A stretch of 64,000 bases of DNA from the NCBI GenBank assembly GCA_002914805.1, contig JXTB01000119.1:895808-959807 (forward strand), written 5' to 3'. This document shows positions 13,690-24,822 of the stretch, piece after piece. The translations under genes and the position numbers were made by a program. Origin of the DNA: Parasponia andersonii. Its lineage: Eukaryota > Streptophyta > Magnoliopsida > Rosales > Cannabaceae. Within the stretch, counting starts at the first letter, position 1, and every line of letters begins with the position of its first letter. Below the pieces are notes generated by a model. It made no database searches, was not told where the DNA came from, and saw nothing but the letters and a program-made list of their open reading frames with translations.

Positions 13690-16600
13690 CACAATAGAAC
13701 ACCCTTTTGTAATAGAACATCAACATAAAACATTTATCTTGCTTGAGTTGTCATAATAAAAGGATCATCTTTATATCCAACTCTATGAAGATCAACTAAA
13801 ATAAATCCTAACTTATCATACTTAATCACATTATTATTTTCCACCTATTGACATTTAAAACTGGGACTCTAAACGCACGATAGTCGAGCTCCTATATTTC
13901 ATATATCAATCCATAGTAAGTAATCTCACCATAAATTGGATTCTTGTCTTTAGTACTAGTAAATTGCATAGTTTAGCCACAATGCTAGTACTACTATTTT
14001 GATTAACTCTTATGTCATCATGTAAGCTAGTGTTAAAACAACGACTATTTACAACGAAAGATTCGTGAAAAATAGGCATATTTGTCAAACCTCGAGCAAG
14101 CCACTTCAATTGTTCTGGGATTTTGTCACCTTACTTGCTTAGTTCGATGTCCATCTAATTAATAACTATCCATATGGTCAGAATAATAGAATTCAGTATC
14201 AACAAATAATTAGTTAGTATTATAACTTTCTTTTTTTTATAACCAAAGTATAAAGGTTTTGTGGTGTTCATCTTGTATCTATTTCTCTCTTCGTATTAGA
14301 TTCTCACTTTTCAACCATTATATATGCTCTCTAATAGAATAAAAATATTATTAAGTGTAATCAAATTTTACTTTCAACTTAATTAAAATTGAGAAGTTTC
14401 GTTATACTTACTAAATGTATTGTTAGACTTCTAATGAATTTTTAAGAACATTTCTATATGCTAGTTGTAAATCTTTATCCTTCATACGTATAGGCTTATA
14501 CCTCAACTTTTACTATCTTGAGAGTAACGAGCCTTTGGAATACCAATTGTCTCTGTACTAGCAATGTATTCTGAACAAAATTCAACAATTTCTTCAGCTA
14601 TGTAGCACCCCACAATGCATAGTTCTAGACGATATCGATTTTTCTCATCCCCTTTTAGTATTTTCATTAATCTTTCATACGGATATATCCATCTCATGTA
14701 AATTAGGCCACCCAATTTAACTTCTCTAACTAAATGTACTATTAAATGCATCATTATATCAAATAAGAAAAGAGGAAATTATTGCTCTAACAAACATAGA
14801 ACAATGACAATTTCTTCTTATAAAGCATCTAACTTTGAAGCATATATTGTTTTCTCACAGATTGTATTGAAGAAGAAACATAATCTTGTAATAGCATATC
14901 TTATATATTTTTGTGAAATTGAACGAATCACAATTGGGAGTATTTGTTGCATCAATGCGTGACAATCATGTGACTTGAGACTAATTAGTCATAAGTCCTT
15001 CATTGATACCAAATTACGAATATTTGACGAATATCCTTCTGATACCCTCACGTCTCACACATTTTACATCACTCATCTTTATTCAAAATGAAGTAAGCTA
15101 GAGGTAGATATGTCCATTTATCACTCATTATTGGAGCTAACTCTTTCCTCAATCCCATTTCCTGGAGATCTAAAAGAGAGAAAATCTCTTCTTTTATTTT
15201 TCCAGGGATATTAAGAAGAGTTCCGATAGTAGTATCATAAATATTTTTTTCTATGTGCATCACATCTAAATTGTGTCTTAACAACAAAAATTTCCAATAC
15301 TCCAATTAAAAAAAAAATCGACTTTTTTTCAAACATTTATATTCCTTTTCTCCTTCACCCATTTTCTTGTCCTTTTTTTTTAATCTTTTTCCCTCCCTTT
15401 GTCTATTTGTTCCTTGTCCCAATTTTGCTTTCTGTACTGAATATTAAGTTCACGATTTTTTTTCACCATTAAACGCCTTTGTATATTTTCGATATGGGTG
15501 ACTTGAAGGTAGAAACTATCGATGACCTATATATGCTTTTTTCCTCCCATTTCTCAATCTTATAGTGTAAGTATCCTCACTACAAATAGGACATACTTTA
15601 TAGCCTTTCACACAATACCTAGACAAGTTTCTATATGCAAGAAAACCATTGATTGTCCATAACAAAACAACTCATAGTGTAAAATTCTCTTTTCTAAAAG
15701 AATCGTAGCATTGAACCCAATCTCATAAAGTTTTCAAATCATGCACTAAGGGCACCAAATAGACATCAACATCTTTGCCAGGTTGTTTATCTCTTGATAT
15801 TAGTAACGTCAACATTGTAAATCTCCTTTTCATGCATAACCAAGGAGAAAGATTGTAAATAGCAAGAATGACCTGCTAACAACTATAATTAGAACTTAGT
15901 GAACTATGAGGGTTAATGCCATCTACCGAAAGACGAAGATGAAGGTTTCTAGGATCTTCTCTAATTTTTGATTATATTTCATCCACGTTCTTCAAAGAGG
16001 GTGAATCAGTCGGATGTTGAAGCTTGTCATCTTTTATTCTTCCTTCCTCATGCCGTATTAATCGTTTCGAATGATCAGGATTCCAAAATAAACATTTAAA
16101 TCTTGGTATTGGAGGAATATATCCACAAGATTTTAGCCGGTATTCCAACCTTTACTTCTTTACTATTCCTTTTGTTGTTCCATCTTGAATGTTGGCATTT
16201 AGAACAGGCTTTAACTTCAACATATTCTTTTTGGTATTAGATACAATCGTTTGGACATGCATGTATCTTAACATACTCCATGCCTAAGGCACATAACGAT
16301 CTTTTGGCATCATATGTAGAGGAAAAAATATTATTACTGTCTGGAAGGATTTCTCCAAGAAATTCAAGTAATTGAGATAAACTAGAGTCACTCCAACTGG
16401 TCTTAACTTTTAAATTAAAAATTCTAACTAAGAATGACAATTTGTGACTTTTGAATTAGGAAATAGACGGTGTTCGGCATCTTTTAACAATTTTACGAAT
16501 TCCTTTGGACGATCAACAAAACATTCTTCAGCATCATTAACCATATCACCTCGGTGATCGTCTTTTAAATCCATAGAAACATCTTCTATACGAGCTCTTT

Positions 16601-16853
16601 TATGAGAAACATATTCACTCTGTGACTTTTCCACGTGCCATATCCATTTTGTATAGGACATATCTATTCCATTCATACACAAATGTCGTCTTACATCACC
16701 AAGTGTAATTTTTTTCATGTTACCATACTTGACACATAGACATGGCATTATATTGGGATCAAGACCATTTTCAATAGCAAATTGCAAAAAGCCTTCAAGT
16801 CCTTCCTCATACTCTTTTGTCAATCTATTTTTCGTCATCCAATTTCTATCCAT
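13690..16853 (-). pseudogene. TNP2-type CACTA transposase (En/Spm), broken
   Basis: Minus-strand pieces occur in family order. At 16853-16428 is the transposase-associated N-terminal domain (MDRNWMTKNRLTKEYEEGLE and DVRRHLCMNGIDMSYTKWIW). At 16440-16237 is LLEFLGEILPDSN with KRSLCALGMEYVKIHACPND. At 15305-15069 is the TNP2 hallmark LLLRHNLDVMHIEKNIYDTT with GTLLNIPGKIKE. At 14754-14503 is a DUF4218-like piece (HLVREVKLGGLIYMRWIYPY and EEIVEFCSEYIAST). At 14109-13906 is the part with HDDIRVNQNSSTSIVAK. At about 13,850-13,700 is a tail resembling LGFILVDLHRVGYKDDPFI. TNP2 proteins catalyse excision and integration of CACTA elements. Stops and frameshifts separate the pieces, so no full protein can be made. 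No part is still under obvious coding constraint. Confidence 0.9.
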
Positions 16854-18094
16854 CTTATCTAAATTTCTAAAAAAAATTCGACAGAACCTCTCCTTTTAAA
16901 TTGACTAATCCTCCATGCAAATAAACACCAATACCACCATTTCTCAATCATATTATTTTCGATGCCAATATATTAATAAAATTATACAAACATATTCATA
17001 TTTAAGGTACTAATATATCATCCAAACTTTCATCCACTAACCAAGCATCTAATTGATATAATTATCTCTAAATTAATAATAATTAAGTACATTATAATCG
17101 CATTAACCATATTCAAGGGTTTCAACTTATAAATCATCAAAACCAAACACTAACTAAAAAATTATTATATATTCTACTAACCAAGTCTCAAAACTTTATA
17201 TTTATCTCTAAATTGACAATACTCTATGACAATATAATCAAATTTATCACTAAAATTATATTAACTATACTATAAAACATTATAAACATTATACATTATC
17301 ACAAATTATAACCCAATATATAGAAAAATCTTAACATACATTGTACAAAGTCCTCTAATTACTAGTATAAAGAAATTAATTTAAAACCTAAAATTTTAAT
17401 TCAAACTAACTAAAAAATAAATTTAAAAATTCGGGAAAATAGAAAAAAAAATTGGATAAATACCTAAATTGCTCAAAATAGTATGTTTGAAGCAAAAATT
17501 AAAGGAGAATCTACAATATCGATCAAGAACAAACCTAATACACATGAAAAAACAAAAAAAAAAACAAAAAAAACAAAAAAAGCATTGCATAATAGTCGGA
17601 TTTTGTAACAATGAATCGAGAAAATTTGAAATCTTTTTAGAATGAAATAGAGATACAAACATTTACAAATCAGAGAAGAAAATCCTATATAAGTGTTAGG
17701 CTAGTCAAAAGAAAGAAAATACAACAAAAATCCCCCAAAATGGTGGTGATTTGGCCAAAAAACTCTAAGGTGGCGACGGAGGAGCCGTTTTCTTGCTCCC
17801 GGTTTTTATCAGGGTCGAGAAAGAACAAGTGTTGGGGTTCACGGCAGCTCCGGCTTTTATATGTGGCTATCACATTGCTTCCGGTTGAGCGACGTGGTTC
17901 GTGCCTTTTCACGTCGCTCTTACCAGACATGACAAGGTATAAATCATGCCACATTGTCTATTTCAAAAGCGACGTGGTATTATTACTTACCATGTCATTT
18001 TTCTCTCACGTGATGTATCGTATAGATCACGTCATTTTTCCTAACAAACGACATGATTCAAGCAACGTTAAACGTCATTTTTCTAACAGTGAAG

Positions 18095-20560
18095 GCATTA
18101 ATTACTAGCTAGCAGCTAGTAGATAAGTTGTTGCTAAATGCTGACAATCATGCATAGAATGACACCACATGTGATTTTTAAGCAGTCACCAATTAACATT
18201 TTGCACTGGCCTTTGAATCACTGCAAGTCAATAAAATCACACAACATATAACGTAATGTTTATGTGCTTAGCATTGATCATATTTTATCACTCATCATTA
18301 TCACAGTGATCATTCTAGAAGGGAAACAGCAATTGAAATAAGTTTTAATTATTATTAATTTGATAGTCGTATATAGCTAATTTGATCGTATATATGGTTT
18401 CATGTCTTTAGCACTTGCACATATTGTATATCCGCATAATTTACGATCAATAATTTTTCTTTCTTTCCAAAGATGTGGCTATCGATTTATGTACCAAAAG
18501 AATCTCTCCCTATAGAAAGATGTGTCGTTCATGTCTTTGAAACATTATAAGAAAGAAAAGAAACGAAAAAAGAATAACAAGCTAGCTAGGTTCATTAATT
18601 TTCGGAACGCGGAACGAAACTTCTAGTGGTCATATATGGACGATAAGAGTAGCTGGCATTATAATACATAAAGAACAGAGGGAAGTAAATAATAAAGCAG
18701 ATTAAAATTAATAAATGTGAAGAATATAGGATCTTCTTTTTTTATGTTTAATAATTATTCTAAACTATGACAGTGATGTGGAGTATCTTCTACTCAACAA
18801 CCACGAACCCACCAGAAGTTGTGAGCTAAAACCTTTTTGCTTTATATTAGCTTTATTTATAAAGGGGAATGAGTACGTAAGTGGTCAACCACTCTAATCG
18901 TTCCCACATGCAATCATTACATTGCAATTAATCAAAAGTAGCTTCGCACTTTGGCCTTCGAATCTGATCGATCACTGGACATAATTATGCTCAAAACCAC
19001 TTTCGTCTAGTTATTTAAAATTTGTTAGTACCTTAAATATTTAAAAGCTAATTGTGTGGCCAGTGTGAGATTCCAATCGAATTAAAAGAATTTTCTTCGT
19101 TTCCTACCAAGCATGAAGATGAAAAAAAAAAAGAGAAGAAAAAAAGAAAAGAAAAAGGAGTGAATAGTATTTTCTTGGTGCTTGTTTCTGTATGAATATA
19201 TAGTATGCTCGGCTTTTTCAGACCACAAATTTTTCATGATTATGGACGGAGTGGATTCTCCGAATTTCAACTTTCAACAATACTGTTTTTAGCAACCGAA
19301 AAAAAAAAGACTAGTTAGGGAATTTTTGGTGTAAGAATCCTCAAGGAACAGTGGTAGAGAACGACACAAAGCTAATCATATAGCCCAAATTTCAATAAAG
19401 AATGACGGTCAGTTCAGGTTTTTGCTGAGCACCTACTCAGAAGCCCAAATATACTTGTTTGACACTGGCAAGTTAGTATAAGCTCAGACAAATACTAATG
19501 AGTAGACTGATTAAAACGTGATTAGGAACTTGGTTGTCAAGTATTCTGTTGATTATCATGATCTATGATGCTCCATTACCTAAAGATTATATACGTCAAA
19601 GCCTATATATATTATGGATGCGTGCCTGAGTGGTAAAGGAATATTCTTTACAAATTGTATTAAAGAAGTCAATTGTACTTGATTAATGGTGGCATCAATA
19701 ATCCCACTCAAACTTAAGCTCGAATGCTGCCCTGGTTATTATGAGTTCAGATTAGTTTTATTTTATTACTTTTCTATCGTTTCTTTTGATAGGAAAGAAT
19801 TCTACTCCATTCTTTAAACCAAAACCATGAACAGTTGAACATTAAACATCAATGACCAATGTTTATTTTTGTTTTTTTGTTTCCTTATGATAAGGAAGGA
19901 CTAAGAGCTATATATTCTTCAGAGTGCCCACGCACCAAAATAGTACTGTAAGTACTTTCCACATAGTTTGCCAAAAATAAAATAACTTACGATTTAAAAT
20001 AACATTAGTTGGTAGGGCATATTGCAATATTGAGTCAACATTCATTCAAACTAAATTTTTTTCGTAGATATGCATTATTTTTAAGTAGGAATGACTTTTA
20101 ACACATATTAACTGACATTTTTCCAATAAAGGAAAAAAAAAAAGAAAAAAAAGAAGAGTCTGTATTATTAGCACTTTTGCCGGGATATCTTGGCATAGTA
20201 GAGAATATTTGTGACGAAGATGAGCTGAAATGCATAAATATCTATATATATAATGTGTAAATTAATCTGCATATATTATTGTACTAAAGATGATGGGACT
20301 TGTGCATTTGACTTTTTCACCTATTAGAATACGACATATGCAAGATTGGATGGTCTGAAACCATTTTGATGTCTAGTTTTGTATACATGCCCGACCATAT
20401 AATTTTGAGCAACAGTGATTTCAATATTTCATCCTAAGCTTTTTCCTTTATACCCTCCGCATGACCATCTGATCCAACCTCCACCGTATATAGACATATA
20501 TATATTATTTATTTATTTATTGTTTAAGTATCATATATTAATCTTATTGGGTACTGCTAC
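18095..20560. other. Intergenic DNA upstream of the NIP5;1-type gene
   Basis: AT-rich, no credible ORF. It holds a tRNA-like stretch near 19.6 kb and several poly(A)/poly(T) runs. The last kilobase presumably contains the distal promoter of the channel gene. Confidence 0.55.
19613..19735 (+). repeat. tRNA-like relic, possibly an old tRNA-derived SINE
   Basis: GTGCCTGAGTGGTAAAGG (19623-19640) resembles the D-arm/A box of Leu or Ser tRNAs, and AAGCTCGAATGC (19716-19727) resembles a B box. The acceptor stem does not pair, and the spacing is too wide for a functional tRNA. It is either chance or a decayed SINE head. Confidence 0.3.
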
Positions 20561-20564
20561 AGCC

Positions 20565-20572
20565 TATAAGAG
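20565..20572 (+). promoter_or_regulatory. Possible TATA box of the NIP5;1-type gene
   Basis: TATAAGAG lies about 610 bp before the start codon and is followed by a pyrimidine-rich stretch typical of plant leaders. If it is used, the leader is about 580 nt and includes both AUG-UAA sites. A leader intron cannot be excluded. Confidence 0.35.
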
Positions 20573-20883
20573 TACCTTCAATTTTCTCTCTTTCCCATCT
20601 CACTCTAGTTCGTACTACTGGTCTTTCTTCTTCCTCCTCTTTTGCTTAATAAATTTGAATCTGCCCTGTTTGTACCCTAATTTATCTTATGATCTCCACC
20701 AAAAACACAGACAAATAATTCATTATATTGTCTGTCTAGAGTTTTTTTTTTTTTTTCAGATAAATAGTACTTGAAGCTATTCTTTCTTATTGTAGCCCAT
20801 CAGTTCTAGTACTACTGTAAAATCTGGCTTATTCCTCCATTTCTGATACTCCTTAGCTACACATTTATAAAAGCCTTCAAATC

Positions 20884-20889
20884 ATGTAA
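20884..20889 (+). promoter_or_regulatory. AUG-UAA minimal upstream ORF, distal copy
   Basis: ATGTAA begins 293 nt before the A of the start codon. In Arabidopsis NIP5;1 an AUG-UAA about 312 nt upstream makes ribosomes stall when boron is high, which lowers translation and triggers mRNA decay. The near-identical distance in an orthologous gene suggests the same switch. Function here is inferred. Confidence 0.7.
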
Positions 20890-21097
20890 CAGTTGTCAGT
20901 CCTTGTTTCTCGAATCCAAAAAAATCTAAAAAAAAAAAAAAAATAAGTCTTTGAATCCAAAATATTGATTACATCTAAAATGTATCCATGAAAATCCTCA
21001 TATTATTTATAATAACTTCTAGCTTGTAGTAGATTCAACTACCCTGGCGGAGGTTAAAGCAATTCTATAGCTATACCTTTATAAAAATTTCTAAAAC

Positions 21098-21103
21098 ATG
21101 TAA
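21098..21103 (+). promoter_or_regulatory. AUG-UAA minimal upstream ORF, proximal copy
   Basis: A second ATGTAA lies 79 nt before the start codon. It would present a second start-stop to scanning ribosomes. Whether it responds to boron is unknown. Confidence 0.55.
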
Positions 21104-21176
21104 GATTATCCCCTTTAGTTCATTAAAATCCTACTTTAAAATTTTTAAAAAAAAAAAAAATTATCAAAGGAAGGAA

Positions 21177-24161
21177 ATGCCGGCGGAAACGGAGATAGGA
21201 ACACCGACGGCGGCGTCGGCTCCAGCGACGCCAGGGACACCAGCTCCGCTGATGTCATCTTACAGGGTGGACTCTATGTCGTACGATCGGAAGTCAATGC
21301 CAAGATGCAAGTGCTTGCCTGTGAGTGCCCCAACTTGGGGTGAGCCTCACACTTGCCTCACCGACTTCCCTGCTCCCAATGTCTCTCTCACCCGCAAGGT
21401 ACCTACATCATTATCTAATCTTAATTCAACTTCTTTTTTTTTTTTTTTAATAATTTACACCACATATTAATTCCTGTTGAATATCCAATTTATAATTAAT
21501 CTTGTTTATGTTCCTTTTTGTTTTTGAATAAAACGAGAAATAAATAATCTAACTAGAACTTGGAATTTATAGGAATCATGGAATTAGTCTATCCATATAT
21601 ATATATATGTATGCTAGGAAGTACATGATATAACGGGACGATGAAAATATGCATGACTTTGCCAATATTCAATGATTAATAGTTAGTAACACATATTTAA
21701 AAAAAAATAAAATAAAATGAAAAATAAAAATGGTGTGCAGCTAGGAGCGGAGTTCGTAGGTACGTTCATACTGATATTCGCGGCAACAGCAGGGCCCATC
21801 GTGAACCAAAAGTACAACGGGGTGGAGACGCTGATCGGGAACGCGGCGTGCGCGGGGCTGGCCGTCATGATCGTGATACTGTCGACGGGCCACATCTCGG
21901 GGGCCCACTTGAACCCATCTCTCACCATAGCCTTCGCTGCTCTGCGCCATTTCCCGTGGGCCCAAGTGCCCGGCTACATCGTCGCCCAGGTTTCGGGGTC
22001 CATCTGTGCCTCGTTTCTCCTCAAGGCTGTGTTCCATCCGTACATGTCCGGTGGCGTCACTGTTCCTTCGACCAGCGACGGCCAGGCTTTTGTGCTTGAA
22101 TTTGTTATCACTTTTAACCTCTTGTTCGTTGTTACTGCTGTTGCCACCGACACCCGAGCGGTACCCTATACCTACCTAGCTAACTTCTTATTAATTATTA
22201 ATATTATACATGCGCACGTATATGATTTAAATTAATTTTCTTAATCACATCTGGTGCTAATTGGTGACAGGTGGGAGAGTTAGCGGGCATTGCAGTTGGA
22301 GCTACGGTTATGCTCAACATTCTTATTGCAGGGTAATTATACCTTTCTTTCTCTCTCTCCCTCTATGAAATAATTAATAATTGTTATGACATTTCTTTCT
22401 TTCCAATCCATTAACTATTAGTGTTTATTAATGATGTTTGCCAATGTCCACGCTGCCGACAAGTGAGAAATTTCATGACTAACTTACACATGTTCTCTGG
22501 CTAGGCCGGGCCGGGCTGGAAAAGAAAAAGATATCATCTAACAACTCACACAATTATTAATATAGTGAGCTGTTTAATTAATATAACTGAGGAAATTATT
22601 AAGAGAAGAAGAGTCCGCTTGATTAATGAATTCATAGCTAGAGCTAAAAAACTTGGTAGGATACATTTCTAGCTCGTTTATTTTGATTATATATATGGCA
22701 GTAAATTAATTTGGACTTTGTTGAATCCCTATATAGTACTGGGATATAAAAAGCACGCAAGAAAGAATCAAATCAATCAATCAAATAAGATATGAGAACT
22801 ATAATTCAGTCCCTTATTGTTTTTTGTTTTGGAGGTAGCGACGAGATGTCGAAGGGCCACCTAGATAGCTCCCAACATTATTGATATATTGTAGAGTATC
22901 AAAAAAACCGGCAAGAAGTTTGGCCAAAAACCAAAAACACGTACGTAACCAATAGAGAGGATATGTCTAGTTTTGGAGTCATACGAGCTAGCCTAATTAT
23001 TAGACCCTCCTGCCAAAAATACGTACGTAACCAATAAATAGGATATGTCTAGTTTTGTAGTCATACGAGCTAGCTTAATTATTAGACCCTCCTGTACAAA
23101 CTAGGAGAATGCTAGCTATATTTGTAAAAACTAAGATTTATAATTAAATTTATAAAGGGTCTTGATCATTTGTATTTCAAATAATTAGTTAGTTTTGTTA
23201 GATTGTGCTCTTAAAAGTTGCTTTGTAGGGATTAAACTCTCATGTAATTTTGCATTTTTGTCAAAAAGAATAAAAAAAATCAATTTAATTGCATACGAGA
23301 GAGTGGATGGTTGTAGAAATTTTCGTAAAATCTGTGAATAGAATAGAATGGAATATAAGTGGAATAAAAAGAAAGAACATATATTGATAGAAAAATAAGA
23401 TGTATTTGATAAATAATAAGCTCTATTAATCAGATAATAATTAATAATTAACTTAGTAACTTAGTCATATTAGGATATTTGTTAGATAATAACTAATTTG
23501 AAATATAATTATGTTGATATTCATAAATAATAATAATTTTTTTTTTTCTCATAAATTGATGATCTCGTAAAAAACATAAATAGATTTTGTAGACCTAAAC
23601 CCTAAACATATAAGCCTTAGGCCCTAAAATGAGCGGCACGAATTTTATCTCCAACACTACTCTCTTCTATTTTTTAAAGGCTTGTTATGTGAATTCCAGT
23701 GTCCGATTTTACTTTCACATCTTAATAATATCACAAATTAGAGCAAACAAGACTAGAGACGATTTTATTTTCATTTCTTAATAATATCAAAAATTAGAGC
23801 AAATCAGACTAGAGAATCTTAAAGACCCCCCCCCCCCCAAAACCCAAAAAAAAGTACTTTCTCTACAAACTATTTACTGCCAAAACAAAAATAGAGGAAA
23901 GATCGATGAGATGACGATAATAATTGAGCCTAGAGTGCCTTTGGAATGGCTTGCAGGCCGGCAAGTGGCGGTTCAATGAACCCGGTTCGGACTCTAGGCC
24001 CAGCTGTGGCTGCGGGAAATTACAGGGCACTCTGGATATTCCTGGTGGCGCCTACGCTTGGGGCCTTGGCTGGTGCTGGTACTTACACCGCAGTCAAGCT
24101 CCGAGACGATGAGGTTGAATTACTCCCACGTGAAGCCAGGACTGTGAGCTTCCGTCGCTAA
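21177..24161 (+). CDS. NIP5;1: NIP5;1-type aquaporin, boric acid channel
   Basis: Exons 21177-21398, 21741-22160, 22271-22332 and 23957-24161 join to 302 residues, close to the 304 of Arabidopsis NIP5;1. All introns have GT and AG ends. The first NPA box is NPS (residues 132-134 in SGAHLNPS) and the second is NPV (243-245 in GGSMNPVR), the combination that marks NIP5;1. Gly240 and Arg246 fit the wide Ala-Ile-Gly-Arg filter of NIP II channels. The N-terminus keeps the [12 protein letters not shown] and RCKCLPV blocks and one TPG motif; the C-terminus ends VSFRR. The family takes up boric acid from soil at the outer face of root cells when boron is scarce, working with BOR exporters. The start is set by homology and follows the two AUG-UAA leader sites. 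Intron 3 is 1.6 kb. The gene looks intact. Confidence 0.97.
22333..23956 (+). other. Intron 3 of the NIP5;1-type gene
   Basis: A 1,624-bp intron between the AG and GPASGG codons. It contains an 82-bp tandem duplication (22931-23094), a looser 60-bp duplication near 23,700-23,820 (TTAATAATATCA with AAATTAGAGCAAA), and a run of about a dozen C. No exon-like ORF is visible. Confidence 0.85.
22931..23094. repeat. 82-bp tandem duplication in intron 3
   Basis: Units 22931-23012 and 23013-23094 both begin CCAAAAA and contain ACGTACGTAACCAATA, GGATATGTCTAGTTTT and CATACGAGCTAGC. They differ at only a few positions, so the duplication looks recent. Confidence 0.9.
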
Positions 24162-24517
24162 AGTGCCTCCACTATATGCATGTATATGATAATATTATTA
24201 TAGATAAACAGCTTGAAGGACTTGAGCTGGAGAAGTACTTGAATAAAAGGCGCGTGAAGCTAGCGACAAAGGATGTCATGTGACCCCAAGTCTAGGCTCC
24301 CTCTGCCTTAATTATTCGTCTAAAGTTAGCTAAATGAATTATATGATGTGTGTGTAAGTATTTGGATTGTGGCGTAGGGGTTTGGTGCTTTTCATTCCCA
24401 CGAGCCTACTTGCTTCTATTGGTTTGTAATGAAGCAGCGAGACATGTTTCCCCGGACCTTGTCTGTTTGTGCTGCTTTGTTTTCTTTGTTCACTTGTTTG
24501 GTTTGCTGAAATATCAA

Positions 24518-24523
24518 AATAAA
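24518..24523 (+). terminator. Likely poly(A) signal of the NIP5;1-type gene
   Basis: AATAAA about 357 bp after the stop codon, followed by T-rich sequence. The 3' UTR would run to roughly 24,545. Confidence 0.5.
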
Positions 24524-24600
24524 GTGCATTCGCACAGGCTATATATTTCCAAGTTTTCAATTCTTTTTATGAAATTGACCCCCGTTGAATAATTTTATTG

Positions 24601-24822
24601 GATATATATATACACTAAATTTTTTTGGCCGATAAATTTTTTTATATTAAAAAGTAAGAGTGAAAAATAAATTAAAAAAATTATATTAAAAAAAATAGAA
24701 AAATAATATTAATAATGCATATTTTTTTCATACATTATAATTGTACACCGTTAGATATCATTCAATGACTAAAAAAAATAGGTAGGTAGGTGAAAAAAAT
24801 ACTAATGAATTTGCAACTCATA
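24601..24822 (+). mobile_element. Diverged MITE copy 6 of the (TA)n-nested family
   Basis: Lies between TATATATA tracts. It keeps the TTAAAAAGTAAGAG block, the TAATAATGCAT block and a worn end (AAAAATACTAATGAATTTGCAACTC), but the left terminal repeat is eroded. Confidence 0.5.

Larger units (their letters stand above)
11230..18091 (-). mobile_element. CACTA (En/Spm) DNA transposon, 6.86 kb, defective
   Basis: The left end begins CACTATTAAAGAAG and the right end reads CTAACAGTG, the complement of CACTGTTAG. Both are flanked by the same 3 bp, AAG (11227-11229 and 18092-18094), the duplication length expected of CACTA elements. Both subterminal regions carry repeated copies of AGCGACGTGG in both orientations (for example around 11470-11500, 11523-11552, 17888-17915 and 17968-17978), as expected for TNPA-type binding arrays. 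The minus strand holds TNP2 transposase pieces in the right order from 16.85 to 13.7 kb. Numerous stops and frameshifts make it non-autonomous now. The 11.8-13.4 kb part may hold a second, unrecognisable gene. Confidence 0.9.

Noticed and set aside
17740..18108. 122-codon open frame on the plus strand
   Set aside because: Lies in the right subterminal repeats of the CACTA element and runs past its end; no family resemblance.
19613..19735. Functional tRNA gene
   Set aside because: A and B box-like motifs exist, but the acceptor and anticodon stems do not pair.
20415..20774. 119-codon open frame before the NIP5;1 gene
   Set aside because: It covers the presumed promoter and leader, is rich in Phe, Leu and Ser from T/C-rich DNA, and has no domain.
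21741..22037. Antisense open frame opposite NIP5;1 exon 2
   Set aside because: A shadow of a GC-richer conserved exon on the coding strand; composition is explained by the aquaporin codons.
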